From positions 2,604,001 through 2,668,000 of the forward strand of contig NZ_CP020105.1 in assembly GCF_002067135.1 (NCBI RefSeq): a stretch of 64,000 nt of DNA, read 5' to 3'. Of this stretch, positions 32,800 to 43,200 are shown one piece after another. The notes beneath the pieces are model-generated. The model was not told where the DNA came from. It was given only the letters and a program-made list of their open reading frames with translations, and made no database searches. Both the position numbers and the translations under genes were made by a program. Numbering within the stretch: the first letter of the stretch is position 1; each line of letters starts with the position of its first letter. The DNA is from Spirosoma rigui (lineage in GTDB: Bacteria; Bacteroidota; Bacteroidia; Cytophagales; Spirosomataceae).

Positions 32800-35700
32800 A
32801 TGAAAACGAGATTGTACCAGCTTTTAACAGCTTTTTTGGTTGGTATGGTTGTGCTAGTCACTAGTACAACTGTATCAGCGCAGGATCAACGAATCACCGG
32901 TGTCGTAACCGGGAGTGATGGTGCAGTACCGGGTGCAAACGTTGTTCTCAAGGGAACAACGACTGGTACTTCTACTGATGCCAGCGGGGCGTATTCGCTC
33001 TCCGTTCGGGGCGCAAACCCGGTGCTAGTTATATCGGCCATCGGGTTTAAAACCCAGGAAGTAACCGTAGGCAATCAGAGTACAGTGAACGTGACGCTGG
33101 CCGATGATGCTACGGCTCTGAATGAAGTTGTAGTAACGGGTTACTCAACCGACAGCAAGCGTGACAACACGGGGGCTGTGTCGACCGTTAAAGCGCGGGA
33201 CCTGGCAGCTATCCCATCGGCAAACGTTGAAACGCAGCTTCAGGGCCGGGTTTCGGGCGTTACAGTTATTGCCAGCGGTCAGCCGGGTGCCAACAACACC
33301 ATCCGGGTACGTGGTTTTGGTGCCTTTGGTGGTAACCAGCCACTCTACGTTATTGATGGCGTTCCTACGGGTGGTAGCGGTATCATCAGTCCCGACGATA
33401 TCGAATCGACAACCATTCTGAAAGATGCTGCAGCTGCGTCGATCTACGGAGCACGGGCCGCTAACGGTGTTGTCGTTATCACAACCAAGAAAGGCCAGCG
33501 TCGCGCTCAGAAGCTGACCGTTACCTATGATGGTCTTTATGGTATTACCGATCCGGGTACGGCACCAGCGGTACTGAATCCACAGGAGCAGGCCGACTGG
33601 ACCTGGAACGCCATCCGTAACAAGCAAACGGCTCTGGGCCTGCCCGCCGATTTCTCGGGTATTGCCAGTGGTCAATACGGATCGGGTACAACGCCGGTTT
33701 TGCCTGAGTACATTCAGGTTGGTAACCGATTTGGCGTAACGGGTGGTGTTGACCTGGCTGCTGAGCGCCTGCGGTACAACATCGACAACTCGCTGGGACC
33801 AATTTATCAGGTAACCCGGGCCAACAAAGCCGGTACGAACTGGTACGATGCCATCACCCGCACGGCGCCCCTGCTCCGTCAGACCCTGGGATTCTCGGGT
33901 GGTAGTGAAAGCGGTCGGTACTACATCAGCCTCAGCCAGCAGCAGCAGGCTGGTATCCTGTTGAACAACAACTTCAGCCGCTATACACTGCGCGCTAACT
34001 CGGATTTCGATATTCTGAAGAACAAAAAACTGCGCTTTGGTGAGAATATCCAGGCTACGTACATCGATAACTCCGGTCAGGTAGGTGGTAATGCCGGTCA
34101 GAACCTGTCGCAGGAAGAAAGTGATATCCTGACGGCTTTCCGGATGGCGCCAATCATTCCTATCTATGACGAGTTTGGTGGCTATGCCGGTACGGCAGCA
34201 AAAGGATTCAACAACCCGGCCAACCCGGTTGCCGCCAGAGATGCCGCTAAAAACAACCGGAACTTCAACATCGGTCTTTTTGGTAATGCTTATCTGGAAT
34301 ATGACGTACTACCCGAACTGACCGTTCGCAGCAGCCTGGGTGGTTCTATTTCGAACTACTATAACAAAACGACTTCGCGTAATACGTACGAAAACGCTGA
34401 AGGAAACGGCCGTGGCTTCCAGATTAACGAAAGCGCGGGTTACAGCATCGCCTGGACGTTCACCAACACCGCACAGTACAAGAAGACGTTCGGTATCCAT
34501 GGTGTCGATGTACTGGTTGGCCTGGAAGCTCTGAACACGGGCTTTGGCCGGAACCTGAGCGGGGCGGGTAACAACCCATTCTCGAGCGATCCAAACTACG
34601 CCAGCATTTCAACGTCGTCGGCGCTGGGTCGTCAGTCGAACAGTGATCTCTTCAACGGCGTGAACTTCTACTCGCAGTTTGCCCGCCTTAACTACGTACT
34701 GATGGATAAATATATCTTCACGGGCGTGGTTCGTCGCGATGGTTCGTCGCGCTTTGGTGCTGCAAACCGCTACGGTGTGTTCCCGGCTTTCTCGGCGGCC
34801 TGGCGCCTGTCGGGTGAGGAGTTCATGAAGAACGTGACCTGGATTACGGATCTTAAAGTGCGTGGTGGCTGGGGCCAGATGGGTAACTCGAACAACGTAG
34901 ACCCCAACAACCAGTACAGCCTGTTCCAGTCGAACATTGCGAACTCGTATGACCTTGCCGGTACCAACGCAGGTGTAGCTCCCGGTTTCTTCCGGAGCCG
35001 GATCGGTAACCCAAACGCGAAATGGGAAACCAGCACCACGACCAACATTGGTATCGACGGTTCGTTCCTGAACGGTAAACTGGATGTTGTCTTGGACGTA
35101 TGGCGGAAGGATACTAAGGATCTGTTGTTCCAGGTGCCCATTCCGGGTGTAGTTGGTCAGCGGGCAACGGCACCGTCGGTAAACATTGCCAGCATGCGTA
35201 ACCAGGGTATCGACCTTCAGGTAATTACGCGTGGTAAAGTAGGCGGTGGCGTTGGCTACGAACTGAACGTAACGGGTAGCTTACTGAAGAACCAGATCCA
35301 GTCGCTGGCTCCTGGCGTTCCATATGTTGACCAACCATTAGGTACCAACCGTTTGCAGTTAGCAGCCACGCGGAACGCACCGGGTCAGTCGCTGGCTTCG
35401 TTCTACGGCTACAAAGTTATTGGCCTGTTCAACTCAGCTGAAGAAGTACGGAGCGCCCCCACACAGGAAGGTGCCGGCGTTGGCCGGTTCCGGTATGCCG
35501 ATATCAACGGCGATGGTGTCATCAACGATGCCGACCGTACGTTCCTGGGTAGCCCCGTTCCAAAATTCACGGGTGGTGTAAACCTGCAGCTTAACTACAA
35601 AGGGTTTGACGTCGCTGCTTATATGTACACCTCGCTGGGTAGCAAAATCTTCAACATGTCGAAGTGGTTCACCGATTTCTATCCATCGTTCTCGGGTGCT

Positions 35701-36063
35701 GCTATCAGCGCACGGGTAAAGGATTCCTGGACGCCAACCAACACGAACACGATGCAGCCTATTTTCGAAGATGTATCGAACTTCAGTACCAACCAGGTAC
35801 CGAACTCGTTCTACGTTGAGAACGGATCATACCTCCGTATGCAGAACATCACGATCGGGTACACCCTGCCAACCGGCACCCTGGACCGGATTGGTCTGAG
35901 CCGGGTTCGCATCTCGCTGGCTGCCAACAACCTGTTCACCGTTACGGGCTACAAAGGCCTGGACCCAGGTGTTGGTGGTGGCGCCGACCAGAACTTTGGT
36001 ATTGACGTGGGTAACTACCCCATTACCCGGAGCTACAATGTTGGTCTGAACGTCGGCTTCTAA
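32800..36063 (+). CDS. SusC/RagA-family TonB-dependent outer-membrane receptor (copy 1)
   Basis: The 1087-residue protein has a signal peptide (about 1-28) and a CarboxypepD-regulatory-like domain (about 31-105, TGVVTGSDGAVPGANV). The motif NEVVVTGYSTD follows, then the plug domain (LQGRVSGV, RVRGFGAFG, IYGARAANG) and a 22-strand barrel ending SYNVGLNVGF. SusC proteins import oligosaccharides or other large nutrients with a SusD partner. The susD gene starts 86 bases downstream. It is strongly similar to the susC at 40203-43451. No FecR/ECF regulator or enzyme gene adjoins it, so the substrate is unknown. Confidence 0.93.
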   Translation: MKTRLYQLLTAFLVGMVVLVTSTTVSAQDQRITGVVTGSDGAVPGANVVLKGTTTGTSTDASGAYSLSVRGANPVLVISAIGFKTQEVTVGNQSTVNVTLADDATALNEVVVTGYSTDSKRDNTGAVSTVKARDLAAIPSANVETQLQGRVSGVTVIASGQPGANNTIRVRGFGAFGGNQPLYVIDGVPTGGSGIISPDDIESTTILKDAAAASIYGARAANGVVVITTKKGQRRAQKLTVTYDGLYGITDPGTAPAVLNPQEQADWTWNAIRNKQTALGLPADFSGIASGQYGSGTTPVLPEYIQVGNRFGVTGGVDLAAERLRYNIDNSLGPIYQVTRANKAGTNWYDAITRTAPLLRQTLGFSGGSESGRYYISLSQQQQAGILLNNNFSRYTLRANSDFDILKNKKLRFGENIQATYIDNSGQVGGNAGQNLSQEESDILTAFRMAPIIPIYDEFGGYAGTAAKGFNNPANPVAARDAAKNNRNFNIGLFGNAYLEYDVLPELTVRSSLGGSISNYYNKTTSRNTYENAEGNGRGFQINESAGYSIAWTFTNTAQYKKTFGIHGVDVLVGLEALNTGFGRNLSGAGNNPFSSDPNYASISTSSALGRQSNSDLFNGVNFYSQFARLNYVLMDKYIFTGVVRRDGSSRFGAANRYGVFPAFSAAWRLSGEEFMKNVTWITDLKVRGGWGQMGNSNNVDPNNQYSLFQSNIANSYDLAGTNAGVAPGFFRSRIGNPNAKWETSTTTNIGIDGSFLNGKLDVVLDVWRKDTKDLLFQVPIPGVVGQRATAPSVNIASMRNQGIDLQVITRGKVGGGVGYELNVTGSLLKNQIQSLAPGVPYVDQPLGTNRLQLAATRNAPGQSLASFYGYKVIGLFNSAEEVRSAPTQEGAGVGRFRYADINGDGVINDADRTFLGSPVPKFTGGVNLQLNYKGFDVAAYMYTSLGSKIFNMSKWFTDFYPSFSGAAISARVKDSWTPTNTNTMQPIFEDVSNFSTNQVPNSFYVENGSYLRMQNITIGYTLPTGTLDRIGLSRVRISLAANNLFTVTGYKGLDPGVGGGADQNFGIDVGNYPITRSYNVGLNVGF

Positions 36064-36149
36064 TCAGTAAGGTCGAGGCAACCAGCGTCGGATCGGGGCT
36101 GGTTGCTCAAATCAACTCCAAAAATCTTTCTTTCGAAAATTAACACAAC

Positions 36150-37898
36150 ATGAAAAAGTCAATCATAAAAGGAATGAGTCTGACACTGCTGTTGACCGCT
36201 GGTTCAATAGCCTGTAAGGATTCGTTCCTGAACGTTGCACCGACTGGTCAGTTGGTTAGCTCGCTGCTGACCACGAAAGACGGTCTGGAGGGCCTGTTGG
36301 TGAGTGCATACGCCCAGCTTAATGGACGGGGATACTCGCAAACGGCCAGCCCTACCAACTGGGTATATGGCAGTATTATGGGCGGAGACGCCAACAAGGG
36401 TTCTGACCCTGCTGACTTCAACGCGATTACTCCTTTCGAAACGTATCAGATCACGGCCGCCAGTGCCGAACTGAATGCCCGCTGGAACGCCCTGTATGAA
36501 GGCGTCAGCCGGGCCAACTCGGTACTGCGGACGTTGCCGTCGGCCGTTCCTACGGTAACGGATGCCATCAAACTGCGTATTGGCAGTGAGGCTCGTTTTC
36601 TGCGTGCTCTGTATTACTTCGATCTGAAGCGTACGTTCAACATGGTACCGTACGTTGATGAGACTGTTGACTACGGTACCGGTGTTGCCGCTGTTCCTAA
36701 CAACACGGACATCTGGTCGAAGATTGAAGCGGACTTCAAATACGCATACGATAACCTGCCCGAGACGCAGGAGCAGGCTGGTCAGGCTAACAAGTGGGCG
36801 GCTGCTTCGTACCTCGCCAAAACGTACATGTACGAAAAGAAGTATGCTGAGGCAAAAGCGCTCTTTGATCTGATCATTGCCAGCGGTAAGACGTCGAATG
36901 GCAAGAAGTACGGTCTGGTTCCACTGTATGCCAACGTATTTAATGCGGCTAACGAAAACAGCGAAGAGTCTATCTTCTCGACGCAGAACGTAGCAAATGC
37001 CGGTAGCTCCGATGCCGCATCGGGTGACCTGAACCTGAACTACCCATACAGTGGGGTGACCGGTCCTGGTTGCTGCGACTTTTTCAAGCCGAGCTTTGAC
37101 CTGGCCAACTCGTTCCGGACAGATGCCACTGGCTTGCCATTGGACGCTGCCCAGTCCAACGGTGCTTATGATAATGCTGCCAATGAGCTGAAGAGCGATT
37201 ATGGTCTGCTGCCCGGCGATGCCTTTACGCCAGATACCCGCACGGTTGACCCACGCCTTGACCACACCGTTGGTCGCCGGGGTATTCCGTATCTGGACTG
37301 GGGTCCGTTCACCAGCGCATGGACGCGTAACCAGGCCTTCGGTGGTCCGTACTCGACCAAGAAATATGTGTATTATCTGGCTCAACAAAGCACCGTAGGT
37401 GATGTATCCAACTGGACGAAAGGTTGGTCGGCAACCAACGTATTGCTGATGCGCTACGCCGATGTGCTGCTGATGGCGGCTGAAGCTGAAGTAGAAGTGG
37501 GTAGCATTGAAACCGCCCGTAACTACGTTAATCAGGTTCGTAGCCGGGCTGCTAACCCAGCTGGATTTGTGAAAACGTCAGCGGGTGCCAACGCGGCAAA
37601 CTATGCCGTTGCGACGTACCCTGCTTCGGCATTCTCCTCGAAAGATGCAGCCCGTAACCTTGTTCGTTTCGAGCGTAAGCTGGAACTAGCCGAAGAAGGT
37701 CACCGCTTCTTTGACCTGGTACGCTGGGGCATTGCAGCACCAACGCTGAACGCGTTCCTGACCTATGAGAAGACGAAGCTCCCGAACGCCTATGCAGGTG
37801 CTGCGTTCACAGCCGGCAAGAACGAATACCTGCCGCTTCCACAAACGCAGATCGACTTGCAGGGTTCGTCTGTTCTCAAGCAGAACCCGGGCTACTAA
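36150..37898 (+). CDS. SusD/RagB-family nutrient-binding lipoprotein (copy 1)
   Basis: The 582-residue protein has a lipoprotein signal (LLLTAGSIAC; Cys22). The SusD fold follows: TKDGLEGLLVSAYAQLNGRG, an RFLRALYYFDLKRTF tetratricopeptide-like helix pair, LLMRYADVLLMAAEAE, RKLELAEEGHRFFDLVRWG, and a C-terminus ending LKQNPGY. It sits on the outer surface as the lid of the SusC channel and binds the substrate. It is paired with the susC 86 bases upstream and ends at a 42-base palindrome. Confidence 0.93.
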   Translation: MKKSIIKGMSLTLLLTAGSIACKDSFLNVAPTGQLVSSLLTTKDGLEGLLVSAYAQLNGRGYSQTASPTNWVYGSIMGGDANKGSDPADFNAITPFETYQITAASAELNARWNALYEGVSRANSVLRTLPSAVPTVTDAIKLRIGSEARFLRALYYFDLKRTFNMVPYVDETVDYGTGVAAVPNNTDIWSKIEADFKYAYDNLPETQEQAGQANKWAAASYLAKTYMYEKKYAEAKALFDLIIASGKTSNGKKYGLVPLYANVFNAANENSEESIFSTQNVANAGSSDAASGDLNLNYPYSGVTGPGCCDFFKPSFDLANSFRTDATGLPLDAAQSNGAYDNAANELKSDYGLLPGDAFTPDTRTVDPRLDHTVGRRGIPYLDWGPFTSAWTRNQAFGGPYSTKKYVYYLAQQSTVGDVSNWTKGWSATNVLLMRYADVLLMAAEAEVEVGSIETARNYVNQVRSRAANPAGFVKTSAGANAANYAVATYPASAFSSKDAARNLVRFERKLELAEEGHRFFDLVRWGIAAPTLNAFLTYEKTKLPNAYAGAAFTAGKNEYLPLPQTQIDLQGSSVLKQNPGY

Positions 37899-37916
37899 GT
37901 CATCCCGTTACGTTAG

Positions 37917-37958
37917 ACACAAAAGCGGGCTGCCTGATCAGGCAGCCCGCTTTTGTGT
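37917..37958. terminator. Perfect 42-base palindrome ending susC-susD copy 1
   Basis: ACACAAAAGCGGGCTGCCTGA is followed immediately by its full complement, a perfect 21-bp stem with no unpaired loop, 18 bases after the susD stop. Confidence 0.75.
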
Positions 37959-38317
37959 TCACATCAGTTAATTTGATTCGTGTTGGGCTCAATCAGTATA
38001 ACGACTCAGATCTTTACGAAGGCACGTAGTGTCGCCAGCCCTATACAATATCTTCGCAGTGGTAGTTGCGAGTTGTTCAGCTGCTTCACTGACTTGTAGT
38101 ATGTGCCGACGTGATCTCGTGAAGCAGCGATTACCGTGGCTAACCTGTACTATCTGAGCTATGTAGCGTATCGAACGGCATAGGTTGCACATACCTGGCT
38201 TCGCGTAAGTTATATAGGTGACATACCTGATTGCGCAAAGGCCTGTTATCAAGATAAGGAGTAAAGCTAACCAATAAAAGAGAGGGGCTCCTTGCCTTAT
38301 AACCAAGTTTTTAACCA

Positions 38318-38356
38318 AAAAAAGCCCTGTTCTGAACATCAGAACAGGGCTTTTTT
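38318..38356 (-). terminator. Terminator ending susC-susD copy 2
   Basis: AAAAAAGCCCTGTTCT pairs with AGAACAGGGCTTTTTT and extends two more pairs to a three-base loop (18 bp). It lies 18 bases after the minus-strand susD stop. Confidence 0.8.
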
Positions 38357-38374
38357 CTAACTGTTGGCTACTTA

Positions 38375-40111
38375 CTAGTATCCAGGATTTTGCTTTAACA
38401 GACCTTTCTGGATATCGATCTGCGTTTGTGGTACCGGCATATATTCGTCTTTGCCAGCCGTAAACTTAGCGCCCAAGTAACCCGTTGGCAGCTTGGGAGC
38501 TTCGTAGGCCAGGAACGCGTTCAACTCAGTAGCAGCAATGCCCCAGCGTACCAGGTCATAGAAGCGGTGACCTTCACCCGACAGTTCCAGCTTACGCTCG
38601 AAACGAACCGCCTTGCGAGCGGCATCCTGATTAGCGAAAGCTGTGGTGTACTCGCTGATAACGTAGTTAGCCGCTGGCTTACCATTCTGGATAACAAATC
38701 CGGCCGGATCAGCCGCCCGCTTGCGAACCTGGTTGATGTAGGTACGGGCTTTCTCCAGGCTACCTACTTCTATTTCGGCTTCAGCAGCCATCAGCAGTAC
38801 ATCGGCAAAACGGATGATGTTGTAGTTAATGGCCGAATAACCATCCGTCCAGGAACTGGCATCTGTCAGGGTCTTGTCCTGCGATTTGTAGAAGACGAAT
38901 TTCTTGGGGGCGTAAGGACCACCAAAGCCCTGGTCACGTACCCAATCCAGACCTGGGTGAGGCTGCCAATCCAGGTATTGAATACCCCGGCGACCTACCG
39001 AGTGATCCAGACGTGGATCCAGTGGACCAGCGTCCGGCGTAAAGGGCTCAGCCGATTTGATACCCTGGTCGGTTACCAACTGATTAGCACCTACGTTGTA
39101 CGAACCGTCCAGCAATGGGAGACCATTCGCGTTCGTACGGAACGAGTTGGCCAGTTCAAAGCTCGGCTGGAAGAAGCCGCAGCAGCCAGCAGGACCGCTC
39201 GAGCCGGTGTTGTACGGGAAGTTAAGAACGAGGTCCGGGTTGGCGTTGTCAGAGCTACCGGCGTTAGCGGCTGCCTGAATAGCGAAGACCGACTCTTCGT
39301 TGTTATCAAATTCAGCGTTGAATACGTTCGCGTATTTCGCAACCAGACCATACTTCTTACCGTTTGCCGTTTTACCATTGGCAATGATCAGATCGAAGAG
39401 GGTCTTGGCATCGGCATACTTCTTCTGGTACATGTACGTTTTGGCCAGATACGAAGCAGCCGCCCACTTGTTAGCCCGACCGGCTGCATCCTGCGTTTCG
39501 GCGAGGTTATCATAAGCCGCTTTGAAATCAGCTTCGATCTTTGGCCAGATGTCCACATCGTTGCCAATGGCATCAACACCGGTACCGTAGTCCTTCGTTT
39601 CGTCAACGTAAGGAACCATGTTAAAGGCACGCTTCAGTTCGAAATAGTAGTGACCCCGCAGAAAACGGGCTTCTGCACCAATGCGCTTCTTATCGACATC
39701 CGATACATCGGCACCCGCTGCTGACAGTGTGCGCAGAACGGCATTGGCCCGGCTCACACCTTCGTACATAGCCTGCCATTTCTGGTTTACTTCACCGCTG
39801 GCAGCCTGCACTTCGTAGCGCTGGAATGGGGTCAGGGCGTTAAAGTCACCGGAGTTGGAGCCTTTGTTAGCATCACCACCGGAGATACTGCCGCGAACCC
39901 AGTTGTTCGAGCTGGCCGACTGGGTGAATCCCCGGGCGTTGAGCTGCGAATAAGCCGAAAGCAACAGGCCGTCAAGACCCGCTTTCGTTGACAATTGGGA
40001 TCCTGCTAACTGGCCGGTAGGCTGGACGACCAGGTATTGATCTTTACAGGCGTAACTGATGCAGGTGACCAGCAGTAGGATACCCGCTCCTTTTTTAATC
40101 GTCTTTTTCAT
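38375..40111 (-). CDS. SusD/RagB-family nutrient-binding lipoprotein (copy 2)
   Basis: The 578-residue protein has a lipoprotein signal (LLLVTCISYAC; Cys22), then SusD helices and a C-terminus ending LKQNPGY. It matches copy 1 along its whole length, with shared segments such as RFERKLEL, GHRFYDLVRWGIAA and EYMPVPQTQID, so the two are recent paralogues. It sits at the outer surface with its partner SusC, whose gene ends 91 bases before its start. The substrate is unknown. Confidence 0.93.
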   Translation of the reverse strand: MKKTIKKGAGILLLVTCISYACKDQYLVVQPTGQLAGSQLSTKAGLDGLLLSAYSQLNARGFTQSASSNNWVRGSISGGDANKGSNSGDFNALTPFQRYEVQAASGEVNQKWQAMYEGVSRANAVLRTLSAAGADVSDVDKKRIGAEARFLRGHYYFELKRAFNMVPYVDETKDYGTGVDAIGNDVDIWPKIEADFKAAYDNLAETQDAAGRANKWAAASYLAKTYMYQKKYADAKTLFDLIIANGKTANGKKYGLVAKYANVFNAEFDNNEESVFAIQAAANAGSSDNANPDLVLNFPYNTGSSGPAGCCGFFQPSFELANSFRTNANGLPLLDGSYNVGANQLVTDQGIKSAEPFTPDAGPLDPRLDHSVGRRGIQYLDWQPHPGLDWVRDQGFGGPYAPKKFVFYKSQDKTLTDASSWTDGYSAINYNIIRFADVLLMAAEAEIEVGSLEKARTYINQVRKRAADPAGFVIQNGKPAANYVISEYTTAFANQDAARKAVRFERKLELSGEGHRFYDLVRWGIAATELNAFLAYEAPKLPTGYLGAKFTAGKDEYMPVPQTQIDIQKGLLKQNPGY

Positions 40112-40202
40112 TTTGAAATTTTCAGAAAATGAGTGTACATGAATTAGAGCAGTAGCGGAGTCAATGGGGTATCAACTCCGGCTACGTGCCTCAACGTACT
40201 GC

Positions 40203-43200
40203 CTAGAAACCAATGTTTAAACCAACGTTGTAGCTACGGGTCAATGGGTAGTTACCTACGTCGATACCGAAGTTAGAGTCAGCATTACCGCCAACGGCTG
40301 GATCCAGACCGGTGTAACCCGTGAACGTCAGAATGTTGTTAGCCGATGCGGAGATACGAACACGCTGCAGACCGATGCTGCTCAGCAGGTTTGCGGGCAG
40401 GTTATAGCCAACCGAAAGGTTTTGCAGACGCAGGTATGATCCGTTCTCAACGTAGTACGAGTTCGGTACGGTGTTGGTGCTGAAGTTCGATACACCTTCG
40501 AAAATGGGGATAGAGGTGTTCGTATTGGTTGGCGTCCAGGAGTTCTTCACACGAGCGCTAACAGCGGCTCCTGTAAACGAAGGGTAGAAATCGGTGAACC
40601 ACTTCGAGTTGTTGAAGATCTTGTTGCCGATCGATGTGTACGCGTAGGCGCTGAAGTCGAAGCCTTTGTAGCGCAGCGTCAGCGTAACACCTCCATTGAA
40701 CTTGGGAACCGGGCTGCCCAGGAACGTGCGGTCATCCGAAGTGATTTTGCCATCACCGTTCAGGTCAGCATACCGGAAACGGCCCAGGCCAGCACCTTCC
40801 TGCGTAGGGGCGCTTTTCACTTCTTCAGCCGTGTTGAACAGACCGATAACTTTGTAGCCGAAGAATGACGAGATCGACTGACCAGGCTGGTTACGTACTA
40901 CGTTACCGTTCAAACGGGTACCGCCCGCATCAAAGTAGGGAGAACCCGGAGCCAGCGACTGGATCGTGTTTTGCAGAATACCACCCGTCACGTTCAGTTC
41001 ATAAGACAGGTCGTTGACTACTTTGCCACGGGTGATCACCTGAATGTCGATACCTTGGTTACGCATGCTGGCAATGTTTACCGCCGGGGCGCTGGCACGA
41101 ACACCAATTACGCCGGCAAGAGGAACCGTGTACAGCAGGTCGCGGGTATCTTTGCGCCACAGATCGAAGATAACTTCCAACCGGTTGTTGAGGAAAGCAC
41201 CATCAATACCGATGTTCGTCGTCGTACTGGTTTCCCATTTCGCGTTCGGGTTACCGATCCGGCTCCGGAAGAAGCCCGGGCTGATAGAGGTGTTGCTACC
41301 GTTGATGTCGTAGCCGTTACCTGGATTCGACGCGAACAGGCTATACTGGTTGTTGGGGTCCACGTTGTTCGAGTTACCCATCAAGCCGTAACCACCGCGG
41401 ATTTTCAGGTCTGATACCCAAGGAAGGTTCTTCATGAAGTTCTCCGACGAGATGCGCCAGGCGGCCGATACAGCCGGGAATACACCGTAGCGGTTGTTGG
41501 CACCGAAGCGCGATGAACCATCCCGACGGATAACGCCCGTTACGATATACTTGTCGTTGTAAACGTAGTTGACGCGGCCGAAGACAGAGTAGAAATTAAC
41601 CCCGCTGAACAGGTCACTGTTTACCTGCCGACCGGTGGTAGCAAGGTTACTCAGTGTTACGTACGAAACATCTTCCGAGAAGGGGTTCGTACCGTTACCG
41701 CTAACGTTCCGGCCTTTGCCCGTGTTCAGGGCTTCTACACCTGCCAGTACGTCAACTTCGTGGATGCCAAACTTCTTCTTGTACTGCGCCGTGTTGGTGA
41801 ACGTGTAGGCAAGGCTATAGCCCGATCCTTCGTTGAAGGTATAGGTCGTATTGTTCTCCGAGTTTTCGTACTGCCGTGGTCCGTAACCTGTGAAGTAGTA
41901 GTTGCTATACTGACCAGCAATGTTGCTACGCAGCATCAGGCCAGGTAACACATCGTATTCCAGGTAAGCATTACCAAATGCCAATGCGTTGAAGTTACCG
42001 TTGTTTTTGATTCGGTCGCGGTTAGCAACGGGGTTACGTGGGTTGTTGAAACCGGGAGCAGCCGTACCGGCATAGCCACCGAATTCGTCGTAAACGGGAA
42101 TGATAGGCGGCATACGGAATGCCTGCAGAATGTCGTTCTCATCGGCCGATACACCACGACCACCATTACCACCCGTAATACCTTTGTTCGACAGGTAGGT
42201 AAGCTGGAGGTTCTGACCGAACCGCAGTTTTTTCGACAGGTCAAACTCCGTATTTACCCGGAAGTTGTACCGGGTCGAGCTGTTGTTCAGCAGGATACCC
42301 TGCAAATCCTGCATACCCAGGCTAACGTAGAACCGGCTGGTTTCGGTACCACCCGAAAAACCAAGTGTCTGGCGGAGCAGGGGGGCGGTACGGGTGACGG
42401 CGTCATACCAGTCGGTACCGGCTTTGTTGGCCCGAACCACCTGATAGATTGGGCCCGCGTTGATGTTGGTGTTGTACTTGGCTTTTGCTGCGGTCAGGTC
42501 AATGTTACCCACTATACCGCCAACACCACCTACGTTGATGAAATCCGGTAAAACGGGGGTTTGTCCTTTACCGTATTGACCACCGGCTACGTTGCTGAAA
42601 TCGGGGGTTACACCGTTGGCAATGGCTGTATTTTTGATAGCCTGCCAGGTATAGTCAGCCTGCTCCTGTGGGTTCAGGATGGGTTGTCCTTTACCCGGAT
42701 CCGTTACCCCATACAATCCATCATAGGTAATGCTCAGTTTGCGTGCTTTGCGCTGGCCCTTCTTAGTCGTAATAACAATTACACCATTGGCAGCACGTGC
42801 ACCGTATATCGATGCAGCTGCAGCATCTTTCAGTACCGTTGTCGACTCAACGTCATCGGGGGCAACGAAGTTGATGCCGCCCGTTGGAACACCATCAACG
42901 ACATATAGTGGTTCGTTTCCGCCAAATGCACCGAAGCCACGTACCCGTACGATACTAGTTGTACCTGGCTGGCCATTGGTGATAACCGTAACCCCCGACA
43001 CACGTCCCTGCAGTTGCTGCTCAACGTTACCGGATGGAATGGCTGCTAGATCTTTTGCTTTAACGGTCGAAACGGAACCTGTGTTGTCGCGCTTCGTATC
43101 CGTGGTATAACCCGTTACAATGACTTCGTTCAGTGCCGTAGCATCATCTTCCAGCGTCACATTAACCGTGGAGCGATTACCTACGGTTACCTCCTGCGTT

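Larger units (their letters stand above)
37899..38374. other. Gene-free centre between the two tail-to-tail sus pairs
   Basis: About 476 bases with two terminator hairpins (37917-37958 and 38318-38356), a 10-bp inverted repeat GCTGCTTCAC/GTGAAGCAGC (38080-38128) and a direct repeat ACATACCTG (38188 and 38221). The open frame on the minus strand (37989-38339) begins inside the second terminator, so I do not accept it. Confidence 0.5.

Noticed and set aside
36204-37388. Long minus-strand open frame (394 residues) antisense to susD copy 1
   Set aside because: It mirrors the codon phase of a real, well-supported susD gene and has no signal peptide, domain or motif of its own.
37989-38339. Minus-strand open frame of 116 residues in the sus centre, with one hydrophobic stretch
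   Set aside because: Its start codon lies inside a clear terminator hairpin and no homologous motif is visible.
38426-39724. Long plus-strand open frame antisense to susD copy 2
   Set aside because: Same reason; it is the shadow of the opposite copy and similar in kind to the one at 36204-37388.
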